Positions 16,616-25,701 are shown, counted from the first letter of the stretch. The stretch is 64,000 nucleotides of DNA from Deltaproteobacteria bacterium (GCA_019309115.1 JAFDGW010000005.1:21801-85800); one strand, 5' to 3'. Numbers and translations: made by a program. The notes: a model not told the origin generated them from the letters alone.

Positions 16616-18064
16616 TCACTTACGCCAAAATTCAGGAATGAACAAAATAATAACCGTAAAAATTTCAAGCCTGCCCAGGATCATGCAAAATGCCAGAATC
16701 CACTTGGCCATCCAGGGCATGTGAGAATAGTTTTCTGCAGGGCCAACGGTTCCCAGACCGGGTCCTATATTCCCTATGGTAGCCGCAACCGAGGCAATTG
16801 AAGTAAGAACGTCAACTCTTGTTGCGGCAACAAGAAGCACACCAGTACAATACAACAGTATGTAGAAGACAAAAAAACCGAGGACACTGCTCACAATGTC
16901 CTGAGGCACCTGCTGACCGTGAAGCTTAACTTGAGACACCCCATGTGGATGAATCAACCGGAACAGCTCGCGGTATCCGTGCTTGAGTAGCAACATTATC
17001 CTCATACACTTCATACCGCCTCCGGTCGATCCTGCACAGGCTCCTATGAACATGCACATGAAAAGGATTGCCTGCGGTAAAAAAGGCCAGGTTTCATAAT
17101 CCGCCGTTGCGTAACCCGTGGTGGTGATAATGGAAATAACCTGAAACATTGAGTAACGGAGAGCTTCCGGGATGCTTCCGTAAGAGTCTTTGTACACGGC
17201 AAAGGTTGTAATGACTACAAAAAGCATTACAAGAAAGCAGAAAAAGCGAAATTCCGAATTCTGAAGCATCTTTCGAGGTTTCCCGGTAAGCAGCTGATAA
17301 TGGAGGGAAAAGTTCACTCCGGCGACGAACATAAAGAAGATGATCACCCCATCAACGTAGGCACTCTGAAAATGCGCAATGCTCGCGTTTTTGGTGGAAA
17401 ATCCACCTGTTGCCAGAGTGCCAAAGGTATGACAAAGGGCATCATAGAGGTTCATGCCACCAAACATCAAAAGGACCGTCTCAAGAACTGTAAAAAGGAG
17501 GTAAACCTTCCAGAGCAAAAGAGCGGTATCTCTTATTCTGGGTCTGAGCTTATCGGGCACGGGGGATGGAACTTCGGCCTTATAGAGTTGCATACCTCCT
17601 GCCCCAAGAAACGGCAGGATAGCAAGAGAGAACACAATAATGCCCATTCCTCCCAGCCAGTGAGTAAAGCTTCTCCAGAAGAGAATTCCGGGTGCTGTGG
17701 ATTCTATATCGGTCATTACCGAAGCACCCGTTGTGGTAAAGCCCGAGACGGATTCAAAAAAGGAATCAATGAAAGTATCAAAGGTATGGCTAAAATAAAA
17801 TGGTAATGCCCCTATCAGACCGGCACCTATCCACCCCAAAGTAACAATGGCCATGCCTTCGCGATGACCCAGGGTAACAATCCCAGATTTGCAACCCAGT
17901 GCAAAAAGCAGGAAGCCTCCAACTAGCCCCACTACCATGGATTTTATAAGAGGGCCAACGGAGCTATCCGAATACCAGAGGCCTGCAACCATGGGAAAAA
18001 TCATTGTAAGGGATATGGAAATGAACAAACCACCAAGAGCCTTACTAATGTAGCCCCACTGCAT
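16616..18064 (-). CDS. trkH: Trk potassium uptake protein TrkH
   Basis: 482 residues, polytopic. The four pore-loop filters are visible with their glycines: GFTTTGAS, LATGGFST, TTTGYAT and ATIGNIGPG. This is the potassium-translocating subunit of Trk/Ktr systems. The length is standard. It starts 3 bp after trkA. The two form one operon, and uptake is gated by nucleotide binding to TrkA. Confidence 0.95.
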   Translation of the reverse strand: MQWGYISKALGGLFISISLTMIFPMVAGLWYSDSSVGPLIKSMVVGLVGGFLLFALGCKSGIVTLGHREGMAIVTLGWIGAGLIGALPFYFSHTFDTFIDSFFESVSGFTTTGASVMTDIESTAPGILFWRSFTHWLGGMGIIVFSLAILPFLGAGGMQLYKAEVPSPVPDKLRPRIRDTALLLWKVYLLFTVLETVLLMFGGMNLYDALCHTFGTLATGGFSTKNASIAHFQSAYVDGVIIFFMFVAGVNFSLHYQLLTGKPRKMLQNSEFRFFCFLVMLFVVITTFAVYKDSYGSIPEALRYSMFQVISIITTTGYATADYETWPFLPQAILFMCMFIGACAGSTGGGMKCMRIMLLLKHGYRELFRLIHPHGVSQVKLHGQQVPQDIVSSVLGFFVFYILLYCTGVLLVAATRVDVLTSIASVAATIGNIGPGLGTVGPAENYSHMPWMAKWILAFCMILGRLEIFTVIILFIPEFWRK

Positions 18065-18067
18065 AAT

Positions 18068-19432
18068 CTATCTTTTCATCTTAACCATCAGTTCCCGTTC
18101 CACCGCAGAGATACCCTGGCGTGTTGTCAGGATAACAACTCGATCTCCGGGTTCAATAACCGTATCCCCCGTAGGAATATGTGTCTGATCTTCGCGAAAA
18201 ACACAAAGAATCAAAACTCCACGAGGAAATTTTATGTCTTTAAGAGGCTTACCGATTATTCCCGATTTGGCCTCTGCAACCACTTCAAGAACCTCTACAT
18301 TCTCACCTTTAAGAGCAATGGCCGAAACAACTCTGCCTCTCCTCACAAACTGCAAAATTGTGTTTATAGCCGCAAGCCTTGAACTCACTATGTTGCCCAG
18401 CCCGACGGCCGACATCATGGGAATATAAGCAAACCTGTTCACCCTTGTTATGGTCCTTGCCTCTCCGGTCTTTTTGGCAAGCAGAGAACACAGAATATTG
18501 GTGCCGTCATCCCCTGTCGCAGAAATAACCACATCCATATGATGAATGTTTTCTTCGAGCAAGAGATCCCAATCGGTACCATCACCGTTAATGACAACGG
18601 CACGATTGAGCACCGCAGATAGCTCCTCGCACCTCCGCAAATCCTTTTCCACAATCTTTACCCCGTAATTCTTGGACTCCAGGGTATGGGCCAACTTTAA
18701 TCCGAAACGGCCTCCTCCAATGATCATTATGTTTTTCGCATCTCTCGGAGCACACCGGAAAAACCCAAGAACCTCTCTCAAAATGCCCCGTTCACATGCC
18801 ACATAAATAAGATCATTCTCCCTGATTATGTCACCTCCTGTAGGAATAATTGTGCATTCATCTCTGAAGATCACGCCTATTATAAAGGGAAGCCCACCTG
18901 ATGCGGCCCTTATATCGGCAATGGTACGACCCACGAAAGGTGAACACTGGTCAATCCGAAGCCCAAGAAGTTTTATTCGCCCTCCTGCAAACTCACCTAC
19001 ATCCTCGGCATCCGGAACGGAAAGAAGCCTGGTAACGGTCTTAACCGCCTCTTCTTCAGGGTTGATGATCATGTCGATCTTCAATTCTCTCGACAGTATT
19101 TCTCGGCTTATTCCGTGATACATTTCACTTCGTATTCGGGCAAGTTTAACTACTTCAGGAGCCAAAACGCCGGCAAAAAAAGAGCTTATGATGTTTGTCT
19201 CATCACTGTTGGTTACCGCAAGAAAGAGATCCGCTTCCTTGACGCCTGATTCCAGGAGTATTTGAGGATCATTTCCCGAGCCCAGTATGGGCTGAACATC
19301 TAGAAGGTTTTCACACCTGTTCAAGACATCTGGATTGCGGTCAATGACGATGACTTCCTTGTTTTCCGCGGCAAGACGTCTGGCGATATAATATCCTACT
19401 TCACCAGCACCAACGATAACTACCCTTTTCAT
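18068..19432 (-). CDS. trkA: Trk system potassium uptake protein TrkA
   Basis: 454 residues with two tandem RCK units. Each has an NAD-binding Rossmann half (VVIVGAGEVGYYIA at the N-terminus; IMIIGGGRFGLKLA near 230) followed by a TrkA_C domain. It is a peripheral membrane protein that gates TrkH in response to NAD(H)/ATP. A GGGGGG tract lies about 8 bp before ATG 19432. Confidence 0.95.
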   Translation of the reverse strand: MKRVVIVGAGEVGYYIARRLAAENKEVIVIDRNPDVLNRCENLLDVQPILGSGNDPQILLESGVKEADLFLAVTNSDETNIISSFFAGVLAPEVVKLARIRSEMYHGISREILSRELKIDMIINPEEEAVKTVTRLLSVPDAEDVGEFAGGRIKLLGLRIDQCSPFVGRTIADIRAASGGLPFIIGVIFRDECTIIPTGGDIIRENDLIYVACERGILREVLGFFRCAPRDAKNIMIIGGGRFGLKLAHTLESKNYGVKIVEKDLRRCEELSAVLNRAVVINGDGTDWDLLLEENIHHMDVVISATGDDGTNILCSLLAKKTGEARTITRVNRFAYIPMMSAVGLGNIVSSRLAAINTILQFVRRGRVVSAIALKGENVEVLEVVAEAKSGIIGKPLKDIKFPRGVLILCVFREDQTHIPTGDTVIEPGDRVVILTTRQGISAVERELMVKMKR

Positions 19433-19731
19433 TTACTAGCCCCCCTAATGGCTTGAGTCCTCAGCGGGAGCGCAAAGTCTGTCTCTTTCTTGTAATTAAA
19501 GGAAGTAAAGGGTACAAGGAAAATTGTTTTTAGATGTCCGGACATTTGCACAAAAAGGCTGCACTCAACACAGCAAAATCAGCAGGATGCAGGCTCATAC
19601 AGTACGAAGGCCCGGTGGCAGTTCATGGGACGGTTGTGTTAGAATATTAGAATATACAAAATACGGAAACAGTCGCCCTGCGGGCACGTGTCTCCCTTTA
19701 TCTGAAGTGTCCTCATGAGAAGGCAATGGTT
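19433..19731. other. Intergenic region upstream of trkA with 12-bp palindrome
   Basis: No convincing gene is seen. The perfect palindrome ATGTCCGGACAT occupies 19534-19545, about 100 bp upstream of trkA, and might be an operator. A short frame from 19534 (38 codons) lacks a ribosome-binding site. Confidence 0.4.
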
Positions 19732-20037
19732 GTGCTACTGGATGCGCTGTCTCGCCTAACTGCCGTTAACTTCCCTCAGGGAAACCTTCTCAACCAGTGG
19801 AATGCATGGCTCAAACAGCTTGAAAGGCTCTTGCAGAAGGACGAAGAACTCAGAAATATAATCGAGACACTAAGGCAACAGGCGGACCAGCCCCTACGAG
19901 CACTACCCGGAACCCATCACTCCATGAGTAGCCCTCAACAGGAGCCCAAAATTATTCACATTGACGACTTCATCAAAAAAAGCGTGAAAACGATACCCCC
20001 TCCTCAGACAAATAACACGCTCCCGCCCCCATCATGA
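19726..20037 (+). CDS. Hypothetical protein, 103 aa
   Basis: I recognise no family. Residues 1-55 are predicted amphipathic helices (NQWNAWLKQLERLLQKD); the second half is Pro-rich and ends TIPPPQTNN. No signal peptide or membrane segment. The ATG at 19726 has AGAAGG too close; a GTG at 19732 would be better spaced. It stands alone upstream of a sigma-54-type promoter. Codon use looks ordinary, but it could be non-coding. Confidence 0.4.
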   Translation: MVVLLDALSRLTAVNFPQGNLLNQWNAWLKQLERLLQKDEELRNIIETLRQQADQPLRALPGTHHSMSSPQQEPKIIHIDDFIKKSVKTIPPPQTNNTLPPPS

Positions 20038-20147
20038 CAGATCCTGCATGACAGTGTCGGCTCCGATCTGACACGGGTCCTGCTTTGTTTCACGGCATTG
20101 CTTTCATATGGTGTTGTAATCACGGCACATTCCCCCTTGTATCAGTT

Positions 20148-20163
20148 GGGCACATTCTTTGCC
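20148..20163 (+). promoter_or_regulatory. Sigma-54 (-24/-12) promoter for the TauE operon
   Basis: GGGCACATTCTTTGCC matches TGGCACG-N4-TTGC with GG and GC exact and 10 bp apart. Predicted start is near 20175. The inverted repeat GTGTC-N11-GACAC around 20057-20077 lies about 110 bp upstream and could bind an activator. The CATNATG enhancer motif of region 1 is not seen here. Confidence 0.65.
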
Positions 20164-20246
20164 CCTAAGCTTGGTGACGACTGAAGCAGGTTAAAAAGAG
20201 AGAAGTGTCGAGAGCTGAGTGTCAAAGGACAAAGGGAGGTGCACAA

Positions 20247-20546
20247 ATGAGGGGCATCAAAAAAAAGCTTCATGGAATCTTTGGTTTAATTTTTGCCCTT
20301 ATGCCATCGCTTGCTTGGGCAGGAGGTAAAAAAGCAAGTATGCTCGTTGTTGTTGCGGACACACGGCGCATATCCAATCCTATATTCCATTATTTCGCCA
20401 ACTTGTACAACACCAACATAACTCTCTTTGCATTATGGGCCGTGGTCCTAACCGCCCTCTACGGTTGTGCTCTGGGACTCTTGATGGACTTTATCATGGA
20501 GCGGACAGGCCTTGATTTGAGAACACGAAAGATAATCGAACATTAA
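20247..20546 (+). CDS. Small membrane protein upstream of TauE
   Basis: 99 residues from ATG 20247, chosen for GGGAGG about 8 bp upstream. A signal-peptide-like N-terminus ends SLAWA-GG. A membrane helix (about 60-85) is followed by the basic tail DLRTRKIIEH. No known domain. From memory, similar small proteins precede TauE/SafE genes in other sulfate reducers, suggesting an accessory subunit. It is first in the operon after the sigma-54-type promoter. Confidence 0.8.
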   Translation: MRGIKKKLHGIFGLIFALMPSLAWAGGKKASMLVVVADTRRISNPIFHYFANLYNTNITLFALWAVVLTALYGCALGLLMDFIMERTGLDLRTRKIIEH

Positions 20547-20569
20547 AGACATAGAAAGGAGGGTGTGGT

Positions 20570-21607
20570 ATGGATTGGCTTTATATTTATATGCCCATAG
20601 CCGGTTTTAAGATCTTTTGGCCAGGTTTGGTGTTGATAGGTTTCAGCGTTGGAGTGATTGGCGGATTTTTCGGGATGGGTGGTGCCTGGATGGTCACTCC
20701 AGGGCTTAATATTCTCGGCTTCCCAATGGCCTTTGCCATAGGAACCGATATTGCCCACATAGCCGGGAAATCAATGATTGCCACGTTCAGGCACGGAAAG
20801 TTTGGCAATGTTGACTACAAGCTCGGATTTGTAATGCTTGTGGGAACAATGATTGGTATAGAATGTGGTGCCAGGATTGTTATGTGGCTTGAGCGCATAG
20901 GACAGGTTGGAAGGGTTGTGAGGTGGGTCTATGTGGTCTTTCTGTTTCTCATAGCACTTATGGTCTTTGTGGACTATGCTAAGGCCGTGAGAAAGAAGAA
21001 AAGGGGCATCGTGGAAGGTGAGAAGGGTGCTGAAGGAATAACCTGGTATAAGACCCTGCACAGAATTAAAATACCGCCAATGGTTCATTTTAAGACTGCA
21101 GGCTTTACCTGTTCGGCCTGGTTGCCGATTATGGTCAGCTATGCCACGGGAGTCCTGGCTGGATTCCTGGGCATCGGGGGCGGACTATTGAGAATGCCTG
21201 CTCTTGTCTATTTCGTTGGTTGTCCCACTCACATAGCCGTCGGAACAGATCTTTTCGAAGTGATGATTTCCGGTCTCTACGGTGCATTTACCTATTCACT
21301 GAAGGGTCGAATTGAGCTGGTTGCCGTATTTATAATGCTTACAGGCGCTGCTATTGGAGCTCAAATTGGGACCGTCGCAACCAAATACTCCAAAGGGTAC
21401 GGCATAAGAGTGGCCTTTGGATCTGCCGTGGTATGCTGCATGATCTCCATCATACTCAAACAGCTCAAGTACAACCTGCCCGCTGCAATCCTCATTCTTG
21501 GTGCGATTACAACGATTTCTCTCTACATCATGATAACTATGTTCAGAGGCGCAGCTGCAGAGCTTCGTGAGAAAAAGGCTCGTATGGCAACAGCTCATTC
21601 TTCTTAA
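20570..21607 (+). CDS. TauE/SafE family permease (probable sulfite/organosulfonate exporter)
   Basis: 345 residues. The family's duplicated glycine-rich repeats are clear: GVIGGFFGMGGAWMVTPGLN in the first half and GVLAGFLGIGGGLLRMPAL in the second. Eight or so membrane helices flank a charged cytoplasmic loop near 140-165 (KAVRKKKRG). AAGGAGG precedes the ATG. The family moves sulfite, sulfonates or thiosulfate; the substrate is not fixed by sequence. In a sulfur anaerobe, sulfite or sulfate handling is plausible. Confidence 0.88.
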   Translation: MDWLYIYMPIAGFKIFWPGLVLIGFSVGVIGGFFGMGGAWMVTPGLNILGFPMAFAIGTDIAHIAGKSMIATFRHGKFGNVDYKLGFVMLVGTMIGIECGARIVMWLERIGQVGRVVRWVYVVFLFLIALMVFVDYAKAVRKKKRGIVEGEKGAEGITWYKTLHRIKIPPMVHFKTAGFTCSAWLPIMVSYATGVLAGFLGIGGGLLRMPALVYFVGCPTHIAVGTDLFEVMISGLYGAFTYSLKGRIELVAVFIMLTGAAIGAQIGTVATKYSKGYGIRVAFGSAVVCCMISIILKQLKYNLPAAILILGAITTISLYIMITMFRGAAAELREKKARMATAHSS

Positions 21608-21623
21608 AAAGGAGGGGGTCAGC

Positions 21624-21968
21624 ATGAAAAAGCAACTGGTCTTTGTAATACTTTTCATTGGGCTTTGCGCTATCCTGGCTCGACCGGCCCTTGCCATAGA
21701 AGCAGAAGTAGCACAGGGAAAATGCATCTCCTTCAGCAGGGAGAGCGGTGAGGTGATTATAGAGGAGTACGATACAAACTTCTCTCAGCAACACCCCTAT
21801 GGAATGCCTACAGGCAAACATTTGAACATCAAACTAACGGAGAAAACCCTTGTTGGAATACCCCCTGAGCCTGGAGATATTCTGCGCATTGCCTATGTGG
21901 AACGGGAAGGCGTTCCGGTCGCACTTCGCATCATGAACGTGTCCAAGCAGGACCTCCGTAAGAAGTAG
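21624..21968 (+). CDS. Exported small protein of the TauE operon
   Basis: 114 residues from ATG 21624, with GGAGGGGG upstream. A typical signal peptide ends PALA-IEAE. The mature part (about 90 residues) has alternating beta-like sequence (VIIEEYDTNF, then GDILRIAYVEREG) suggestive of a small beta-barrel or OB-like fold. No family recognised. Likely periplasmic, working with the permease. Confidence 0.75.
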   Translation: MKKQLVFVILFIGLCAILARPALAIEAEVAQGKCISFSRESGEVIIEEYDTNFSQQHPYGMPTGKHLNIKLTEKTLVGIPPEPGDILRIAYVEREGVPVALRIMNVSKQDLRKK

Positions 21969-22057
21969 CCCATCCCAACTCTCCCCTCAGGGGTTTCCCT
22001 GGCTCACTCCCCCCGGGCCGGGGAAGCCCCGAAGAACGGTAAGAGGAGAAAAAGGCC

Positions 22058-22270
22058 ATGAACCTTACAGGACGTCAGTGGATAGCCGTCATAGTAATTG
22101 ATATCATCATTTTGTTTGAACTAACCCTGTCAATGTACCTGGCATCCAGATTCGGTGAGCTAACCTCAACTTTCCTGAGCATATTCGTCCCCTCTGCGCT
22201 CATAACGCTTCTGGTTGGCAGGAAAATAGTAAAAAGCATTGGGAAAGCGTCGGTTTCGAGGCAACGGTAG
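22058..22270 (+). CDS. Small two-helix membrane protein
   Basis: 70 residues with hydrophobic helices near 8-28 and 36-56 and a basic tail (GRKIVKSIGK). AGAGGAG stands 12 bp before the ATG. It is separated from the previous gene by a GC-rich stretch with the palindrome CCCCGGGCCGGGG. No family recognised. Confidence 0.65.
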   Translation: MNLTGRQWIAVIVIDIIILFELTLSMYLASRFGELTSTFLSIFVPSALITLLVGRKIVKSIGKASVSRQR

Positions 22271-22276
22271 AAAACC

Positions 22277-23071
22277 ATGAAATACTTTTCGGCAATGGTA
22301 AAATGGTTGGGATTAGTCATCGGCATTGTCTTTGTTCTGTCAGCAGCGGACGGTTGTATTTCAAGCTTTCGAAAACCTCCTAGAGAATACTCGGTTACAA
22401 GCGGCCAGGCCGTAAAAATCGCCGAGAAAGCGCCAAGGCCACTTACGCATCCGGGGATGATTTCCTTTTCATCCTCGTGCCCTTCAATCAGGCTCATCGT
22501 TACGGAAATTCAGGGTAGGCTATGGAATGGCACCATAGTAGTACCTGATGCCACACAATCCGGCAGCTGCAAGTTATCTGTTAGATATTCAGGTGATCCC
22601 AGAATAACCCATAATTATCACATAAGGATATTCCCCAACAGAGAGGCATTACTCAGTAATTCATATTCGCTTTTTGAGAAATGGGCAGGCTGGAATCCCT
22701 GGATGATTATGGCAGTCTCCTCTGTAACCATGGTGATGCTTATGGTCATATCCTATCTGCTTTCATTGAGGCAGGAGCAACAACCAAGAAATTTCAGAGC
22801 CGTAACGGCTGTCACAAACGATCCACAAAGGCTGTACGTCACATTCCCCTACCTTCGTGGCGACGACCTTGAGCCGGGGCAACCTGTTGCTCTGATCAAC
22901 GACCATGGAAACATTGTTGGTTTGGCAACCATCTCGAAAATAACTCGTTCAAATATACTGGCCATTGCAAGCAGGGAGGAAGATTTCAATATTTCGGCGG
23001 TATCGTGGGAATTTGACGACGTAATGCGGGCACTAGAGGCCCAGAGAGGCAAACATGTTCGAGAAGGCTAG
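22277..23071 (+). CDS. Membrane-anchored hypothetical protein
   Basis: 264 residues. A signal or anchor helix (about 8-24) ends near AADGC, which is not a clean lipobox. A periplasmic stretch of about 110 residues follows, then a second helix (about 140-162) and a cytoplasmic C-terminal domain of about 95 residues (RLYVTFPYLRGDDLEPGQPVA is cut here: the segment starts at residue 187). The layout resembles a transmembrane signal-transfer protein, but no named domain is visible. It overlaps the next receiver gene by 17 bp. Confidence 0.7.
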   Translation: MKYFSAMVKWLGLVIGIVFVLSAADGCISSFRKPPREYSVTSGQAVKIAEKAPRPLTHPGMISFSSSCPSIRLIVTEIQGRLWNGTIVVPDATQSGSCKLSVRYSGDPRITHNYHIRIFPNREALLSNSYSLFEKWAGWNPWMIMAVSSVTMVMLMVISYLLSLRQEQQPRNFRAVTAVTNDPQRLYVTFPYLRGDDLEPGQPVALINDHGNIVGLATISKITRSNILAIASREEDFNISAVSWEFDDVMRALEAQRGKHVREG

Positions 23072-23438
23072 AGTTTTGATTGTGGATGATGAAGATCATT
23101 TCAGAAAAGCGCTGAAGAAAAATCTGGAACTCGAGGGATTTTTTGTTGATGAGGCTCCATCCGGTGAGGATGCCGTGGAGAAAATTTCAAAATCTCCGTT
23201 CGATATCGTTCTGCTGGACATACGCATGCCCGGCATCGATGGGATCACAACCCTCGAGAAGATCAAGCAAATATGTCCTGATGTCGAAATAATTGTTCTT
23301 ACGGCGCATGCTTCCGTGGATGCTGCTGTAAAAATCATGCAACTTGGCGGCTTCGATTACTGCCTAAAACCCTGTGATGTAAAGGATCTAAGCAGCAAGA
23401 TCGAGCATGCCCTTGAAAAAAGACGTCGTAAGGAGTGA
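23055..23438 (+). CDS. Single-domain response regulator
   Basis: 127 residues: D11/D12, phosphoacceptor D55 (VLLDIRMP), T83 (VLTAHAS) and K105 (CLKP). No output domain. It is last in the sigma-54-type TauE operon and translationally coupled to the membrane-anchored protein. It is the eighth receiver in the window and a paralogue of those in region 1. Confidence 0.92.
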   Translation: MFEKARVLIVDDEDHFRKALKKNLELEGFFVDEAPSGEDAVEKISKSPFDIVLLDIRMPGIDGITTLEKIKQICPDVEIIVLTAHASVDAAVKIMQLGGFDYCLKPCDVKDLSSKIEHALEKRRRKE

Positions 23439-23798
23439 TGACAAAGGGCACGCGGTAGGGAACAAAAGGGTTACGCTTCTTCGGAATACCAGGCGGGATA
23501 TGGTCCTCAGCTTTCGGTGCTTATAGTTGAGCTTGCGGGGATAGCGGAAAATAGTCGCACATGGTTCAGGGTTTTTGCTATTCGGCGCTTGAGTTGCCTA
23601 TCAGTCTTGGGGCAATCCAGAAAGTAACTGATCGTGCTTCTGAAGCTATTTTGCCTCATTATGAAGCGATCTGAAATAAGGCTCGATCATCGAAAGTAAG
23701 TTAATGTAGATGAAACTTTATAGTGTAACGCCGGCGGTTCATAACTGGCTATGGGTGCTATGGGTTATGGTTAATCTTGTGATTGATTTAGAAAAAAA
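23439..23798. other. Intergenic region without recognisable gene
   Basis: A frame from about 23449 runs 60 codons without a start codon or ribosome-binding site and matches no family I know. It may be decayed coding sequence. Confidence 0.4.
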
Positions 23799-23891
23799 TG
23801 GCGGAGAGAGTGGGATTCGAACCCACGGTGCGTGTTTCCACGCACACTCGCTTAGCAGGCGAGCGCCTTCGACCAACTCGGCCATCTCTCC
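23799..23891 (-). tRNA. tRNA-Ser(GCT)
   Basis: Acceptor arms GGAGAGA and TCTCTCC, anticodon loop CTGCTAA (anticodon GCT, reads AGC/AGU), T-loop GGTTCGAATCC, a long variable arm and discriminator G. The 3' CCA is encoded (23799-23801). Confidence 0.97.
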
Positions 23892-23904
23892 GCATTCCCC
23901 ATTA

Positions 23905-23996
23905 TGGCGGAGGGAGTAGGATTCGAACCTACGGTCCCGCGGTAGCGGGACAGCGGTTTTCAAGACCGCCGCCTTAAACCACTCGGCCATCCCTCC
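23905..23996 (-). tRNA. tRNA-Ser(TGA)
   Basis: Acceptor arms GGAGGGA and TCCCTCC, anticodon loop CTTGAAA (anticodon TGA, reads UCA and related codons), a long GC-rich variable arm (GTCCCGCTACCGCGGGAC), and encoded CCA. It lies 13 bp upstream of the other tRNA-Ser on the same strand. Confidence 0.97.
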
Positions 23997-24058
23997 GTGA
24001 GCAAGAATAAAATTAACATTTTCTTCAAAAAGTTGTCAACCCAAGCTCTTGCCCTTCA

Positions 24059-24787
24059 CTACTTTTTGCGCTTCCTCGGCGCAGGTAGCTCAAACCTGAA
24101 AAACAGGGCAAGAACACCAGCGATCAGCCCTACCATGCCGATAAGGCTTATGCGTTTCGGTTCGTACAACCACCCGTAAAATCCACCGAAAACGAAATCA
24201 GTCGGCATTTTGCCCATCTGGAAATATTGCCTCGCAAGTTTTTTATCTCCCCTATGAAGAAGAATAAAACCGGCTATTCTGTAAGCCTGGGCCGTCAGAT
24301 CGTCTGGAACGCCACTTTTTAAAAGAACCCGTACATCTGTTAAAGAAGCATCAAAATCACCCAGCAAGTATCGTGCTCTTGCCCTTTCCAATTGGGCCTG
24401 TCTGTTTTCTGGATTGATTTTAAGAGCCGATGTAAAATCCTGTTCGGCACCTTGGTAATTACCCTGAGCAAGCCGCACTTTACCACGCAGCAGATAGAGT
24501 TCATCCGAGTTTTTATCGATTTCAATGCACCGGTTGAGGTCATGTTCGGCAAGTTCATACTTTTTCTGGTAGTACAGTATTGTTGCTCGCTCTTTTCTCG
24601 CCTCCAGAAAATCGGGTTGGGTGGAAATGGCCTGCGAATACAGAGCAAGCTTTTCAAAGAGAAAGTTAGAATTTTGAGCCTCGACATAAAATTTCTGGGC
24701 GGTCGACATGGCAAAAGCGGTATGGGCTAAGGCTAAAACCAACAGACCAATTAAAATCCTGCTAATGACGCAAGCACTCGATCGCAT
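24059..24787 (-). CDS. TPR-repeat membrane protein
   Basis: 242 residues. An N-terminal signal or anchor ends near HTAFA. Three to four tetratricopeptide repeats occupy about 35-190 (EARKERATILYYQKKYELAE, and AEQDFTSALKINPENRQAQ). A C-terminal membrane helix (about 212-232) is followed by the basic tail RKRKK. It probably scaffolds a periplasmic complex. GGAGGGG precedes the ATG. Monocistronic and convergent with nothing close. Confidence 0.82.
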   Translation of the reverse strand: MRSSACVISRILIGLLVLALAHTAFAMSTAQKFYVEAQNSNFLFEKLALYSQAISTQPDFLEARKERATILYYQKKYELAEHDLNRCIEIDKNSDELYLLRGKVRLAQGNYQGAEQDFTSALKINPENRQAQLERARARYLLGDFDASLTDVRVLLKSGVPDDLTAQAYRIAGFILLHRGDKKLARQYFQMGKMPTDFVFGGFYGWLYEPKRISLIGMVGLIAGVLALFFRFELPAPRKRKK

Positions 24788-24890
24788 CGGCTACTTTCCC
24801 CTCCTCACATGAATTCGAATCCCTCACAAAGAGAGCCAGCACTTTCTGTGCCACATTTTTCTTACACCGGCAACACAAAAACTCAATCAA

Positions 24891-25346
24891 TTATATAAAC
24901 ATGTTAATTTGACAACTTTGTGCGTATTTCAAATAATCTTCGGCTGTTTCAACAACCACGCCGTCAATAAAATCTTTATCCTTAAGCCCCATCATGTCCA
25001 CCGTCATCTTGCAGGCAACAAATCGCACCTCTTCCAGTTGTGCCATTTCCAGAAGTTCTGAAATTGTCGGAATCTCAGCAGACTCTATTTTCCTGGCCAT
25101 CATCTTAGTAGCCACTGTAGCCATGCCAGGTATGGCTCCGACAAAACCGGGCGGATAAAATTTGCACTTCTCAGCCCCACCCTTTCTGATTACATTAATC
25201 CCCATGAAGGTGAAAAAAATTGTGGCATCCATACCCAGTCGTCTGGCATTTATTGCCAAAATCAGAGGTGGATAGGCACCATCAATAGTATCCCTGCTAC
25301 AGATAAAGGTGCAGGACACCTTCTGTTGTTCCTGGGCATTAGTCAT
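24891..25346 (-). CDS. DsrE/DsrF-like sulfur-carrier family protein
   Basis: 151 residues of the DsrE2-type family: a signature VRFVACKMTVDMMG with the conserved Cys112, and an FFTFMGINVI strand. Family members carry or relay persulfide sulfur, some membrane-associated. Extra cysteines occur at 12, 16 and 61. Its ATG overlaps the stop of the ArsR regulator (ATGA), so the pair is co-translated. A role in reactive-sulfur handling is likely. Confidence 0.85.
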   Translation of the reverse strand: MTNAQEQQKVSCTFICSRDTIDGAYPPLILAINARRLGMDATIFFTFMGINVIRKGGAEKCKFYPPGFVGAIPGMATVATKMMARKIESAEIPTISELLEMAQLEEVRFVACKMTVDMMGLKDKDFIDGVVVETAEDYLKYAQSCQINMFI

Positions 25347-25675
25347 GACTGGTTTCCTCCTTTATTTTGATCTATCTCAGGTTTAACCGCCGCCTGATCT
25401 CTTACACACTGAATGATTTTGATTACGTGAGGGTTAGCCACAGAATAGAAAATCTGTTGGGCTTCCCTTCGGGCTTCTAATACTCGGTGATATCTTAAGA
25501 TTGCCAGTTGCTGAGATACGTAAGGCTGAGGCATTTGCAAAGTTTCACACAACTGCCCGACGCTTTTCTCCCCATCCGCGAGCAAATCGATAATCTTCAG
25601 GCGTACCGGATGCGCAACTGCTCGTATTGCTTCAGAAACAGCTTTCAGTTTTTCATCATCGAAGCGTGTTGCCAT
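25343..25675 (-). CDS. ArsR-family transcriptional regulator
   Basis: 110 residues, winged helix: HPVRLKIIDLLADGEKSVG, recognition helix QPYVSQQLAILR, wing EARREAQQIFYSV. There is no CVC metal motif. Two cysteines only, C43 (next to the recognition helix) and C90 (last helix), are reminiscent of persulfide-sensing BigR/SqrR types, although spacing differs. GGAGGG precedes the ATG. It is divergent from the EamA permease and probably represses the sulfur-carrier gene coupled to it. Confidence 0.9.
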   Translation of the reverse strand: MATRFDDEKLKAVSEAIRAVAHPVRLKIIDLLADGEKSVGQLCETLQMPQPYVSQQLAILRYHRVLEARREAQQIFYSVANPHVIKIIQCVRDQAAVKPEIDQNKGGNQS

Positions 25676-25701
25676 TTTCCCTCCAATTTGCTTTACACAA
25701 T

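Noticed and set aside
19524..19718. 64-residue frame upstream of the 103-residue hypothetical gene
   Set aside because: No ribosome-binding site, no domain, starts inside a palindrome region.
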